A stretch of DNA of 64,000 nt from Desertivirga brevis (GTDB lineage: Bacteria > Bacteroidota > Bacteroidia > Sphingobacteriales > Sphingobacteriaceae): the NCBI RefSeq assembly GCF_017355835.1, contig NZ_JAFEWF010000003.1, positions 328,805 through 392,804 of the forward strand, in the 5' to 3' direction. Shown in pieces: positions 26,723 to 35,408 of this stretch. A program made the position numbers and the translations under genes. The notes beneath the pieces were generated by a model. It saw only the letters and a list, made by a program, of their open reading frames with translations. It made no database searches and had not been told where the DNA came from. The stretch's first letter is position 1. Each line of letters begins with the position of its first letter.

Positions 26723-27577
26723 TTACTTCCTGAAGTAAATATCCAAAAGGAAAAATGCTGCGAAAATTACGGATGCTATACCATTGGTAGTTCCAAATGC
26801 CAGTCCGACTTTACTTAAATCATCAGGCTTAACCAACCTGTGCTGGTAAATTAGAAGCCCGATGAAAAAGGCAATTCCTGCAATGTAGAACCCTCCCAAA
26901 TCGGCCGCAAAAAGGGGGATTGTTATGAAAATCACGCAAAGGACATGAAGTGCCGAGGAAACCATCAATGCTTTCTTTCGGCCCAGGACAGCGGGAATGG
27001 AATAAAGATTGACACTCTTGTCGAATTCATCATCCTGCAAGGAATAGATAATATCAAAACCGCTCACCCAGCAAATTACAGCTAGTGAGAAAAAAATAGG
27101 AAGTATAGCAAATTCGCCGGTAATAGATAAGTAAGCACCAAGGGGGGCTAGTCCCAGGCCTACTCCAAGAATCAGGTGGCAAAGCGAAGTAAATCTTTTT
27201 GTGTAGCTATATCCTAATACGACAGCAAGGGCAACTGGCGAAAGAAAAAAACAAAGAGTGTTGATAAAGTAAGTGGTGAAGATAAATAGTACACAGTTCG
27301 ACAACGTAAAAAACAATGCACTTTTAGCGGCTATGCGGCCAGCAGGGATGTCTCTTACAGCGGTCCTCGGATTTCTTGCGTCAAAATCCCGGTCTAAATA
27401 ACGGTTAAAAGCCATGGCTGCGTTCCTTGCACAAACCATGCAAAGGATCATAAGCCCTAATTTAATCCAGCTGAAAGTATAATCTGTTGTGCTCAAAGCC
27501 AGAAAAAATCCAATAAAAGCAAAAGGCATTGCAAATATGGTATGGGCAAAAAGAACAAGACTAAGATATTTCTTCAT
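26723..27577 (-). CDS. ubiA: UbiA-family prenyltransferase
   Basis: 284 residues with about eight transmembrane helices. The first Asp-rich motif is NRYLDRDFDARNPRTA, the second is DIIYSLQDDEFDKS. UbiA enzymes attach a polyprenyl chain to an aromatic ring in the inner membrane. By sequence it is closest to 4-hydroxybenzoate prenyltransferases, but Bacteroidota make menaquinone, so it may be the MqnP-type enzyme of the futalosine route. The menaquinone methyltransferase ubiE/menG lies only 0.7 kb away. It follows engB after 12 bases. Confidence 0.85.
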   Translation of the reverse strand: MKKYLSLVLFAHTIFAMPFAFIGFFLALSTTDYTFSWIKLGLMILCMVCARNAAMAFNRYLDRDFDARNPRTAVRDIPAGRIAAKSALFFTLSNCVLFIFTTYFINTLCFFLSPVALAVVLGYSYTKRFTSLCHLILGVGLGLAPLGAYLSITGEFAILPIFFSLAVICWVSGFDIIYSLQDDEFDKSVNLYSIPAVLGRKKALMVSSALHVLCVIFITIPLFAADLGGFYIAGIAFFIGLLIYQHRLVKPDDLSKVGLAFGTTNGIASVIFAAFFLLDIYFRK

Positions 27578-27589
27578 TGTTTACTGGTG

Positions 27590-28198
27590 TTAAATAGGAG
27601 ATACGAACCGGGAGTTAACGTCTTCAATAAATGCAAGAAGTTCCTCTCTTCCGGTTTTTTCTTCAGAAGAAGTAGTAAATTCCTGGGGTACTTCTTCAAA
27701 GTATTGAAGCATAGCTTTTTTGAACGCACTTACCGTTTGTTCTGTTTTTAACTTACTTTGCTTGTCTGCTTTCGTGAAAACAAGGACAAAGGGAATTCCT
27801 TGCTCGCCCAACCAGGAGCAGAAGTCAAGGTCGACTTTCTGAGGCTCCAACCTGCTATCTATCAGGACAAATACACATTGCAAATTTTCTCTATTTTTTA
27901 AATAATAGCGAATAAAGCGCTCCCATTCACCGCGGTTGGTTCGTGATGTCTTAGCAAATCCATAGCCCGGAAGGTCCACCAAATACCATTTCTCATTAAT
28001 CAGGAAGTGATTTATAAGTTGGGTTTTACCCGGAGTCTGGGACGTTTTAGCTAATCCTTTTCTCTGAGTAAGCATGTTGATCAGAGAGGACTTGCCAACA
28101 TTGGATCGCCCAATGAAAGCATATTCTGGTAGTGCCGGTGCAGGAAGTTTATCCGTCCGGGTATTACTACATTTAAATTCAGCTGTACGTATCTGCAT
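27590..28198 (-). CDS. engB: Ribosome-biogenesis GTPase YsxC/EngB
   Basis: About 202 residues from the ATG at 28198, which begins MQIRTAEFKCSN as in the family. Upstream in-frame starts at 28231 (ATG) and 28234 (TTG) add residues that are not conserved. G1 is GRSNVGKSS, the G2 region has SQTPGKTQ, G3 is DLPGYGFA, G4 is FTKADK, and G5 is around TTSSEEKTG. It acts in 50S subunit assembly. First gene of a run with ubiA and probably crp. Confidence 0.95.
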   Translation of the reverse strand: MQIRTAEFKCSNTRTDKLPAPALPEYAFIGRSNVGKSSLINMLTQRKGLAKTSQTPGKTQLINHFLINEKWYLVDLPGYGFAKTSRTNRGEWERFIRYYLKNRENLQCVFVLIDSRLEPQKVDLDFCSWLGEQGIPFVLVFTKADKQSKLKTEQTVSAFKKAMLQYFEEVPQEFTTSSEEKTGREELLAFIEDVNSRFVSPI

Positions 28199-28270
28199 TG
28201 TTGCAAAGGTAGGTATTTTAATAGGAGCCATCAATTTTCATAATTAGGGCTAACTTTCCAACAGGCTAGC

Positions 28271-28302
28271 TTTCTCACTTCATTAGCAAAAGCCTATCTT
28301 TG
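28271..28302 (+). promoter_or_regulatory. Candidate promoter of ubiE/menG
   Basis: TTTC (28271-28274), a 20-base spacer and TATCTTTG (28295-28302) fit TTTG-N19/20-TAnnTTTG with one mismatch. The -7 box ends 7 bases before the ATG, so the leader would be almost absent. Confidence 0.5.
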
Positions 28303-28309
28303 CAGCAGT

Positions 28310-29041
28310 ATGCCCCAAACAGTTACGCCATATAACGACGATAAAGCCACAAAGAAAGAGCAGGTAGCCACGATGTTCAATAACATCTCCAAAACCTACG
28401 ATTTCCTCAATCATTTCCTATCCCTTGGAATTGATATCATTTGGAGAAAAAAGGCGATAGGGGAGTTGAAGAAGGATCAGCCCCAGAACATTCTTGACGT
28501 AGCCACAGGTACTGGAGACTTTGCCTTTGAAGCTTTACAGATCTTGAAACCAGAGAAGATAACAGGGGTGGATATCTCGCAGGGAATGCTTGATATTGCC
28601 CAGCAGAAGATCCTTAAAAGGGGACTTCAGCACAAGTTCGAAGTGAGATTGGGCGATTCGGAGAAGCTACTGTTCGATGATAGTTCTTTCGATGCGGTAA
28701 CGGTAGCATATGGTGTAAGAAACTTCGAAAATTTAGAGAAAGGTTTATCAGATATGTTAAGGGTGCTGAAGCCTGGAGGTAAAGCTGTTATTCTGGAGTT
28801 TTCAAAGCCTCGTACCTTTCCGATCAAACAGCTCTACAGTTTTTATTTTCACTATGTTACCCCCGCTGTTGGTAAGATCTTCTCTAAAGACAATAGTGCT
28901 TACAAATACCTCCCTGAATCAGTAGAGGCCTTTCCTGACGGGAAGCGATTCACTGAGCTGATGGAAAAAGTTGGCTATAGGGAAACTAAAAACCGTCCTC
29001 TGGCGTTTGGAATTTGTTCCATATACACCGGTATTAAATGA
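28310..29041 (+). CDS. ubiE: Demethylmenaquinone methyltransferase
   Basis: 243 residues (also named menG). SAM-dependent C-methylation of demethylmenaquinone, the last step to menaquinone. The SAM motif I is ILDVATGTGDFAFEAL near 63, then GVDISQGMLDIAQQK, and the UbiE signatures YDFLNHFLSLGIDIIWRKKA and RVLKPGGKAVILEFSKP. It overlaps porT by four bases (ATGA), a gene order also common in other Bacteroidota. Confidence 0.96.
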   Translation: MPQTVTPYNDDKATKKEQVATMFNNISKTYDFLNHFLSLGIDIIWRKKAIGELKKDQPQNILDVATGTGDFAFEALQILKPEKITGVDISQGMLDIAQQKILKRGLQHKFEVRLGDSEKLLFDDSSFDAVTVAYGVRNFENLEKGLSDMLRVLKPGGKAVILEFSKPRTFPIKQLYSFYFHYVTPAVGKIFSKDNSAYKYLPESVEAFPDGKRFTELMEKVGYRETKNRPLAFGICSIYTGIK

Positions 29042-29784
29042 CGAAATTTACCAGCTTCCTCACTATATTCTTGTTTTTGTCTCTAATTTCCCGGGCACAA
29101 AATAACGGAGGAGGTGTGGACGATGAACCTTTGCATTTCGGATTCACCTTTCAATACGTTAGTGCAGAGTATAAGATCTATAAGAAACCTGATTGGTATA
29201 CACTTTACACATCTCCCGATACGCCGCAACCGATTCCTGCAGGGACAGATGAACGTTTAATGAGTGTCAGCTCACCAAAAACTCCCGGCTTTGGTTTAGG
29301 TTTCGTTTCAGATTTAAAGATAGCCAGTCATGCCAATCTTCGTTTTACTCCTCTTTTGGTATTCACAGATCGAATGTTAAACTATGAGTACCGAGACCCT
29401 AAGAATTTTCAGCAGAAAAAAGTTCAGTCAACATTGGTAGATTTTCCTTTAGGTATCAAACTGAAATCGGATCAGAGAGGGAACTTTCGTGCTTATATCC
29501 TTGGTGGTGCAAAATATTCCATGGATATCATTTCCAAGAAGAAGATTGACGACAGTGAGTTGACAGATATTAACAAATTGGTGAAAAATAAAGCCAATTT
29601 CTTATCCTGGGAGACAGGGATAGGTTTCGACCTATATTTCGAATATTTCAAAATGTCTCCCGAAATAAAGTTTTCTCAGTCGATCGGAAACGTCTTAAAG
29701 AACGATGAGAAGCCCAATCCTTATACAAAGCCCCTGGACAGGCTCTTTTTGCGGAGTTTTCAGTTCAGCTTGTACTTCGAATAA
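29038..29784 (+). CDS. porT: PorT-family outer-membrane protein (type IX secretion)
   Basis: 248 residues. A signal peptide ends near ISRAQ. The rest has alternating short strands ending in Phe (FQFSLYFE), typical of an eight-stranded outer-membrane barrel. PorT is needed for the Bacteroidota type IX secretion system. The ATGA overlap with ubiE and the ubiE-porT order, widespread in the phylum, support the name over a generic porin label. Confidence 0.85.
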   Translation: MTKFTSFLTIFLFLSLISRAQNNGGGVDDEPLHFGFTFQYVSAEYKIYKKPDWYTLYTSPDTPQPIPAGTDERLMSVSSPKTPGFGLGFVSDLKIASHANLRFTPLLVFTDRMLNYEYRDPKNFQQKKVQSTLVDFPLGIKLKSDQRGNFRAYILGGAKYSMDIISKKKIDDSELTDINKLVKNKANFLSWETGIGFDLYFEYFKMSPEIKFSQSIGNVLKNDEKPNPYTKPLDRLFLRSFQFSLYFE

Positions 29785-29853
29785 GTAAAACTTTCTAATT
29801 TTAGTGAACCTTTGCGGGGTTTATAGTAATTTCGGCCTTTCAATTTCTTGACA

Positions 29854-30618
29854 ATGGCACAAATTGCGTTAGTTACAGGAGCAACTTCAGGCATTGGAGA
29901 AGCATGTGCAAGGATCTTCGCAGAGCAAAAGTTTGATCTGATCATCACAGGCAGACGTAGAGATCGCTTAGAAAAGCTATCTCACGAATTGAAAGCAGTT
30001 TACGGAGTGGATGTAGTAGCTTTAACCATGGATGTGAGAGATAGCAGTCAGGTTAAAGACCAGTTAGACGCCCTTAAGGAACATTGGAAGAAGGTCGATG
30101 TATTGGTAAATAATGCTGGATTGAGTCAGGGCTTAGAGCCCATACAAGATGGGGCATTCGGTGATTGGGACACAATGATAGACACGAATATCAAAGGTCT
30201 CCTATACGTTACCAAGGTTGTTTCAGGGTGGATGGTAGAAAGGATGAGCGGACACATCGTTAATCTTGGTTCAATCGCAGGCAAAGAGACATATGCAAAT
30301 GGTAATGTGTATTGTGCTACAAAACACGCTGTTGATTCTTTAAACAAAGCAATGCGAATCGACTTACTACCCTATAATATACGGGTAACTGGAATTCATC
30401 CAGGAGCAGTAGAGACAGAGTTCTCAGAAGTTCGGTTTAAAGGAGATAAAGAACGGGCAAAAAAAGTATATCAGGGATTTGACCCTTTGACGGCCCGGGA
30501 TATTGCTGAAACTATTTGGTTTGCTGTATCAAGACCAGCTCACGTTAATATTAGTGATCTATTAATTATGCCAACAGCTCAGGCTACGGCAGGAAATATT
30601 AAAAGAATAACAGAATGA
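29854..30618 (+). CDS. Short-chain dehydrogenase/reductase, YdfG-like
   Basis: 254 residues from the ATG at 29854; a TTG two codons upstream is less likely. The cofactor loop is TGATSGIGEACARIF, followed by NNAGLSQG, the catalytic Ser in NLGSIAGKETYANGNVYCATKHAV with Tyr-x3-Lys (YCATK), and the PG-type HPGAVETEF. Similar to NADP-dependent 3-hydroxy acid dehydrogenases (L-allo-threonine/serine dehydrogenase type). The stop lies within the left arm of an inverted repeat. Confidence 0.9.
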   Translation: MAQIALVTGATSGIGEACARIFAEQKFDLIITGRRRDRLEKLSHELKAVYGVDVVALTMDVRDSSQVKDQLDALKEHWKKVDVLVNNAGLSQGLEPIQDGAFGDWDTMIDTNIKGLLYVTKVVSGWMVERMSGHIVNLGSIAGKETYANGNVYCATKHAVDSLNKAMRIDLLPYNIRVTGIHPGAVETEFSEVRFKGDKERAKKVYQGFDPLTARDIAETIWFAVSRPAHVNISDLLIMPTAQATAGNIKRITE

Positions 30619-30692
30619 GTGAAGGATAGGATGAGGGAATATTATGCGCTTAGGATTCCTTCTGTCATTCTATCTTTAATCCTTCACTCATT
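30614..30692. repeat. GAATGA-rich inverted repeat after the SDR gene
   Basis: AATGAGTGAAGGAT (30614-30627) and ATCCTTCACTCATT (30679-30692) are perfect 14-bp arms. The inside contains partly matching words (GGATGAGGGAAT and ATTCCTTCTGTCATTC). It shares GAATGAGTGA / TCATTCTATC words with the element at 48.99-49.09 kb, so the two look like members of one family. It could end transcription of the SDR gene. Confidence 0.7.
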
Positions 30693-30706
30693 AATTATAA
30701 AAGAAC

Positions 30707-31153
30707 ATGTTAGAACAAATAATAAATCAGGAAATAAAAGCAGCGATGTTAGCAAAAAGCGAGGCCAGATTGCGTGGACTTCGTGCTATTAAAGCTGCTA
30801 TATTACTGGCAAAAACTGAAAAAGGGGTATCTTCCGCTATCACAGAAGATGACGAAATTAAGGTTTTACAAAAGCTTGCAAAGCAACGTAAAGAATCTGC
30901 AGACATTTATAAAAGTAAAGACAGGCAGGATCTCTATAATATAGAAATTGAAGAATTAGAAGTTATTGAGGAATTTCTCCCTAAGCAACTAGGAAGAGAA
31001 GAATTAGTAGCTTTTATAAAAAATATCATTGCACAAACAGGAGCTTCGTCCGTGAAGGATATGGGTAAGGTAATGGGAACAGCCAACAAGGAACTGGCTG
31101 GAAAAGCAGACGGGAAGACAATATCTGAGGTCGTAAAAGAACTGCTTTCTTAA
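30707..31153 (+). CDS. GatB/YqeY domain protein
   Basis: 148 residues, all of it the YqeY domain. Helical and Lys/Glu-rich, with EDDEIKVLQKLAKQRKESADIYKSKDRQDL in the middle and the C-terminal DMGKVMGTANKELAGKADGKTISEVVKELL typical of the family. The domain resembles the tRNA-binding tail of GatB amidotransferase; the role of the free-standing protein is not established. Transcribed alone, between the inverted repeat and the hydrolase gene. Confidence 0.92.
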   Translation: MLEQIINQEIKAAMLAKSEARLRGLRAIKAAILLAKTEKGVSSAITEDDEIKVLQKLAKQRKESADIYKSKDRQDLYNIEIEELEVIEEFLPKQLGREELVAFIKNIIAQTGASSVKDMGKVMGTANKELAGKADGKTISEVVKELLS

Positions 31154-31247
31154 TAATTGTGAAGTACATGCTTTAATGAAGTATGAAAAGCTTACTTTTA
31201 TTTAAAAATAATCTATACATAATAAGACAAACGTTTGTTGAGAAACG

Positions 31248-32012
31248 ATGAGTTTTGCTGTTAAAGAAGAAAACGGATTTAAGTACATAGAAGAGGGTGA
31301 AGGCGAAGTGCTTTTACTTCTTCACGGATTATTTGGTGCGCTAAGTAATTGGGAGGATGTTACAAACCAGTTTAGTGGAAAGTATAGGGTGGTAATTCCG
31401 CTCCTTCCCATTTATGAATTGCCTTTGCTTACTACTGGAGTAACTACTCTTGCAAAGCACGTACATAAGTTTGTGAAGTTTAAGAAGCTGCAGAATATCA
31501 ATGTTTTAGGTAATTCTTTGGGTGGGCACGTAGGGTTGATCTTTACTTTAAGCCATCCTGAATTTGTAAAAACACTGGTGTTAACCGGTAGTTCAGGTTT
31601 ATACGAAAACTCCTTTGGGGGTTCTTTCCCAAGAAGAGAAAGCTACGACTTTATTAGAGAAAAAGTTGCCTACACCTTCTACGACCCCAAGTTTGCCACA
31701 AAGGAATTGGTAGACGAAGTTTTTGGAGTTGTAAACGACCGTAATAGAGTGATCCGGATATTGGCGATGGCTAAATCAGCTATCAGACATAATATGGCAA
31801 AAGATTTGCACAAGATCACGATACCAACCTGCCTGATTTGGGGCAGAGACGACAGAGTAACTCCTCCAGAGGTTGCAGAGGAATTTCATCAATTGCTTCC
31901 TAATTCTGAGTTGAATTGGATTGATAAATGCGGACATGCACCTATGATGGAACAACCTGAGGAATTTATTGTTTATTTAAGAAAGTTTTTAGACAGGGTA
32001 CTTTTAAAGTAA
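31248..32012 (+). CDS. Alpha/beta-hydrolase
   Basis: 254 residues. The oxyanion region is LHGLFGALSNWEDV and the nucleophile elbow is NVLGNSLGGHVGL (G-x-S-x-G form GNSLGG, Ser near 92). The late Asp is in LIWGRDDRVTPPEVA and the catalytic His in DKCGHAPMMEQPEEF. It is cytoplasmic and has no signal peptide. Substrate unknown. The CBS-domain gene starts 4 bases after the stop, then nadK, so the three may form one unit. Confidence 0.9.
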   Translation: MSFAVKEENGFKYIEEGEGEVLLLLHGLFGALSNWEDVTNQFSGKYRVVIPLLPIYELPLLTTGVTTLAKHVHKFVKFKKLQNINVLGNSLGGHVGLIFTLSHPEFVKTLVLTGSSGLYENSFGGSFPRRESYDFIREKVAYTFYDPKFATKELVDEVFGVVNDRNRVIRILAMAKSAIRHNMAKDLHKITIPTCLIWGRDDRVTPPEVAEEFHQLLPNSELNWIDKCGHAPMMEQPEEFIVYLRKFLDRVLLK

Positions 32013-32016
32013 TGGA

Positions 32017-32679
32017 ATGATTGCACGAGAACTTATATCAGACGCTATACCACCAGTTAAAACTTCTGACAGTATTCAGAAGGTAATAGAACGTATGGCA
32101 GAGTTCCGTGTTAACCATATGCCTATTGTCGAGAACGATCTTTTTATTGGCTTAATCTCCGATAATGATCTGATCGAAGCTCACGATTACTCCGGATCTA
32201 TCGCTGGTATTAATCTTTCATTGAACAATACTTCAGTTGGTCAAGAGCAGCATATTTACGACGTAATAAGGCTATTTGACGAGAAGCGCCTTAGTCTTGT
32301 TCCCGTTGTAGACGATAACCGAGCCTATTTGGGGGTGGTTTCTATCAATTCAATGGTGGAGTATTTTGCCTCCATAACTTCAGTAAAAGAACCCGGTGGC
32401 ATTATCGTTTTAGAAATTAATAATCGAAATAATTCCCTGGCTCACATAGCTCAGATTGTGGAGTCAAACAATGCACGTATCTTAAGCTCATATCTTACCT
32501 CATTTGCTGATTCTACGCGCGTTGAAGTAACGGTAAAAGTTAACAGAACAGATATCTCCTCAATTGTTGCATCATTTATCAGATATGATTATAGCGTTAT
32601 TGCTACGTACAACGATATAAAGGCTGATGATACAATTTCCGGGAGATATGATCAGCTGATGAATTATCTGAACTTGTAG
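32017..32679 (+). CDS. Tandem CBS-domain protein (AcuB-like)
   Basis: 220 residues. Two CBS domains (about 5-65 and 75-130), the first with RVNHMPIVENDLFIGLISDNDLIEA, the second with RLSLVPVVDDNRAYLGVVS. A C-terminal ACT-like part starts near PGGIIVLEINNRNNSL. CBS pairs bind adenosyl ligands and act as energy sensors. In Bacteroidota this gene commonly precedes nadK, so it may sense nucleotides in connection with NADP synthesis; that is inference. Confidence 0.87.
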   Translation: MIARELISDAIPPVKTSDSIQKVIERMAEFRVNHMPIVENDLFIGLISDNDLIEAHDYSGSIAGINLSLNNTSVGQEQHIYDVIRLFDEKRLSLVPVVDDNRAYLGVVSINSMVEYFASITSVKEPGGIIVLEINNRNNSLAHIAQIVESNNARILSSYLTSFADSTRVEVTVKVNRTDISSIVASFIRYDYSVIATYNDIKADDTISGRYDQLMNYLNL

Positions 32680-32727
32680 TTTTGACCGTCAAATTATCAT
32701 CCATCAATCTATAGTAAATATTAAAGC

Positions 32728-33609
32728 ATGAAGATTGCAATCTACGGCAGAGAGTTCAGTAATACCACACTCCCTTACGTTCAGCAGGTATTTGATTGTC
32801 TGATGAGATTTGCAGTCGAACCTGTGGTTTACGACAAGTTTGCAGAATTTATTAAGGGTAAAGTTTTCTATCCCAAGCCACTCCAAACCTTTCAAAGCTA
32901 CTTTGATATAAAAGGTAATGCTGATTTTATGATTAGCTTAGGTGGAGACGGGACCATGCTTGATACAGTAATATTACTTCGCGATTCAGGCATTCCTGTT
33001 ATCGGAATAAACCTTGGCCGCCTCGGCTTTCTTGCCAGTATTAGTAAATCCAATATCAACTCCGCAATAGAATGTCTGATAAAGGGTGATTACAGTTTAG
33101 ATAGTCGCGAGCTTCTCAGTCTTCATTCAGAAACAAATGTCTTCGGAGATGAAAATTTCGCTTTAAATGATATTACTATTCATCGTCGAGATAATTCTGC
33201 GATGATGATCATTCATACCTACTTAAATGGCGAGTTTCTAAACTCATACTGGGCGGATGGTCTGATCGTGGCAACGCCAACTGGCTCGACCGCTTACTCT
33301 CTTAGCTGCGGCGGCCCGATAATATTTCCGCAATCGGGAAATTTCGTCATTACCCCGGTTTCGCCTCACAATCTTAACGTGCGACCTGTTATTCTTTCTG
33401 ATTCAAATGTCCTGTCTTTTGAGCTGGAGGGAAGAAGTTCAAAGTACCTTCTATCCTGCGATTCCAGAACTGAAGTAATAGACAGTACATTGAAGTTTAG
33501 TGTAAAACGCGCTAACTTCAGAATTAATTTGATCCGTCTGAATAATGAAAGTTACTTATCTACGTTAAGGAACAAATTGCTTTGGGGTATAGATACTCGT
33601 AATTATTAA
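32728..33609 (+). CDS. nadK: NAD kinase
   Basis: 293 residues. Phosphorylates NAD to NADP with ATP. The GGDGTMLDTV motif near residue 72 holds the catalytic Asp, then NLGRLGFLASI, and the NAD-binding TPTGSTAYSLSCGGPI near 185. Normal length. It is followed by the porG-uppS-bamA-skp block, the conserved gene order of this phylum. Confidence 0.95.
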   Translation: MKIAIYGREFSNTTLPYVQQVFDCLMRFAVEPVVYDKFAEFIKGKVFYPKPLQTFQSYFDIKGNADFMISLGGDGTMLDTVILLRDSGIPVIGINLGRLGFLASISKSNINSAIECLIKGDYSLDSRELLSLHSETNVFGDENFALNDITIHRRDNSAMMIIHTYLNGEFLNSYWADGLIVATPTGSTAYSLSCGGPIIFPQSGNFVITPVSPHNLNVRPVILSDSNVLSFELEGRSSKYLLSCDSRTEVIDSTLKFSVKRANFRINLIRLNNESYLSTLRNKLLWGIDTRNY

Positions 33610-33690
33610 GTTCCCGTATCTAAGTAGCAAACAATTTTGGGGCTAATCTGATTTAAAGAAGTATTGTTAACAATTCCCAAACTAGCGAGA

Positions 33691-34491
33691 GTGTTTAAAG
33701 CTTACCCTTTTGTCTTCCTGTTTTTAATTTTGTCGTTATTCTCTGTACGTTCCTTTGCCCAAAGTTGGGATCTGGGTGGATTTGTTGGAGGGGCAGCGTA
33801 TATGGGAGACCTAAATCCGGTGAATCCTCTTAAAGTTAATAACCTGGCTTTTGGCGCTCAGATTAAACGGTGCTTTAACCCTTATTGGGCTCTCAAACTA
33901 GCGCTAACCCGCGGAAAGGTAGAAGCCTATGATGCAGATTCAAGTGATCCCTTTGCCAGACAAAGAAATCTGAACTTTTATTCTGCACTTACTGAAGTCA
34001 GCTTGCAAACCGAGTTCAATTTCTTCAATTATGTCCCTTCTAGCAGTAAGAAATTATATACCCCATTCCTTTTTGCCGGACTAGGTTTGGTTGGCTTTAA
34101 TCCCAAAACAGAAATGAATGGTGAAACCTATGAGTTGCGAAATTATGGAACTGAGGGGCAGAATCCTTCAGTACCCTACCGGAATTACGCAGTAACATTA
34201 CCGTTCGGCGCTGGTGTTAAATTCAACGTAAAAGGGAACTGGAGCCTAATCGCGGAAGCTGGATATAGGACGGCTTTTTCAGACTACCTGGATGATGTTA
34301 GCAAAACATACCCTGATCCTGCCAAATCATCTCCAATAACAATGGATTTAGCGGATCGCTCTGCACCAATAAAAATAGGCTTTCCTTATTCCCAGAGAGG
34401 AGATAACAGGAGCCGTGATTCTTATATGTTTGTTGGCCTTTCGCTTACTTATTCTATTTTTAAGAACGGCTGTCCTGTTGTAGCTTATTAG
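33691..34491 (+). CDS. porG: DUF6089-type outer-membrane protein, PorG-like
   Basis: About 266 residues from GTG at 33691, giving a clean signal peptide MFKAYPFVFLFLILSLF ending near SFAQ. A TTG at 33664 would add nine residues. WDLGGFVGGAAYMGDLNP and the Phe/Tyr-rich alternation suggest a small outer-membrane barrel. The order nadK-porG-uppS-bamA-ompH-ompH matches the Bacteroidota locus that encodes the type IX secretion protein PorG. The name therefore rests on synteny plus barrel character. Confidence 0.75.
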   Translation: MFKAYPFVFLFLILSLFSVRSFAQSWDLGGFVGGAAYMGDLNPVNPLKVNNLAFGAQIKRCFNPYWALKLALTRGKVEAYDADSSDPFARQRNLNFYSALTEVSLQTEFNFFNYVPSSSKKLYTPFLFAGLGLVGFNPKTEMNGETYELRNYGTEGQNPSVPYRNYAVTLPFGAGVKFNVKGNWSLIAEAGYRTAFSDYLDDVSKTYPDPAKSSPITMDLADRSAPIKIGFPYSQRGDNRSRDSYMFVGLSLTYSIFKNGCPVVAY

Positions 34492-34606
34492 ATGTCCATA
34501 TCGTAAATATTTTTCTTGATCGAAAACTCACTAAGTTTCTTACCTTTACGCCCCAAATAAACAAATAATACTTTCACCAAAAAGGGTTTTTCTGCTTAAT
34601 AACAAG

Positions 34607-35347
34607 ATGGGTTTACTGGAACAATTAGATAAGAATAAGTTACCGAAACATATTGCGATTGTAATGGACGGTAATGGAAGATGGGCCAAAGGAAAAGGCA
34701 AGCTACGCGTTTTCGGCCATCATGAAGGTGTTGTTGCTGTACGGGATGTTATTGAGGGTGCAGTTGAAGCGGGGATACCTTATATAACCTTATATACATT
34801 TTCTACTGAGAACTGGAACCGTCCTAAGCTAGAGGTGATGGCGCTGATGGAGTTGCTTGTTGCTACAATAAACAAAGAGACGAAAACACTAATGAAGAAT
34901 GGAGTTCGTTTAAATGCTATAGGAAATTTAAACTTATTACCGGAAAGATGTCGTCGGGAATTGATGGAAGCAATTGAAAAAACATCTGGGAATACAAGTT
35001 GTACCCTAACTCTTGCGTTAAGCTATAGCTCGAGGGCAGAAATTGTTGAGGCTACCAGAAAAATTGCAGAGCAAGTTAGATTAGGAGTGCTCGATCCGGC
35101 GGATATTAATGAAGAGGTGTTTTCAAATTCCTTGTCTACAGCAAATATTCCTGATCCTGAACTAATGATCCGCACTAGTGGTGAATATAGAATAAGTAAT
35201 TACTTGTTATGGCAAATAGCCTATGCCGAGTTATATTTCACTCAAAAACTTTGGCCGGACTTCAGGCGCGAAGACTTGTATGAAGCAATTTTAGATTACC
35301 AAAAAAGAGAACGACGCTTCGGAATGACCAGCGAGCAAGTGAACTAA
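34607..35347 (+). CDS. uppS: Isoprenyl (undecaprenyl) diphosphate synthase
   Basis: 246 residues, cis-prenyltransferase. Elongates farnesyl diphosphate to the C55 carrier lipid for peptidoglycan and O-antigen. Conserved blocks: HIAIVMDGNGRWAKGKG with the catalytic Asp, TLYTFSTENWNRP, and RTSGEYRISNYLLWQIAYAELYFTQKLWPDF near the C-terminus. Cytoplasmic face of the inner membrane. A possible TACCTTTA -7 box lies at 34541-34548. Confidence 0.96.
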   Translation: MGLLEQLDKNKLPKHIAIVMDGNGRWAKGKGKLRVFGHHEGVVAVRDVIEGAVEAGIPYITLYTFSTENWNRPKLEVMALMELLVATINKETKTLMKNGVRLNAIGNLNLLPERCRRELMEAIEKTSGNTSCTLTLALSYSSRAEIVEATRKIAEQVRLGVLDPADINEEVFSNSLSTANIPDPELMIRTSGEYRISNYLLWQIAYAELYFTQKLWPDFRREDLYEAILDYQKRERRFGMTSEQVN

Positions 35348-35408
35348 ATTTTTCTTTTAACACCATTTAACATCTGTAAAAGTTATTTTAGCGACGTTGA
35401 AAATCCAA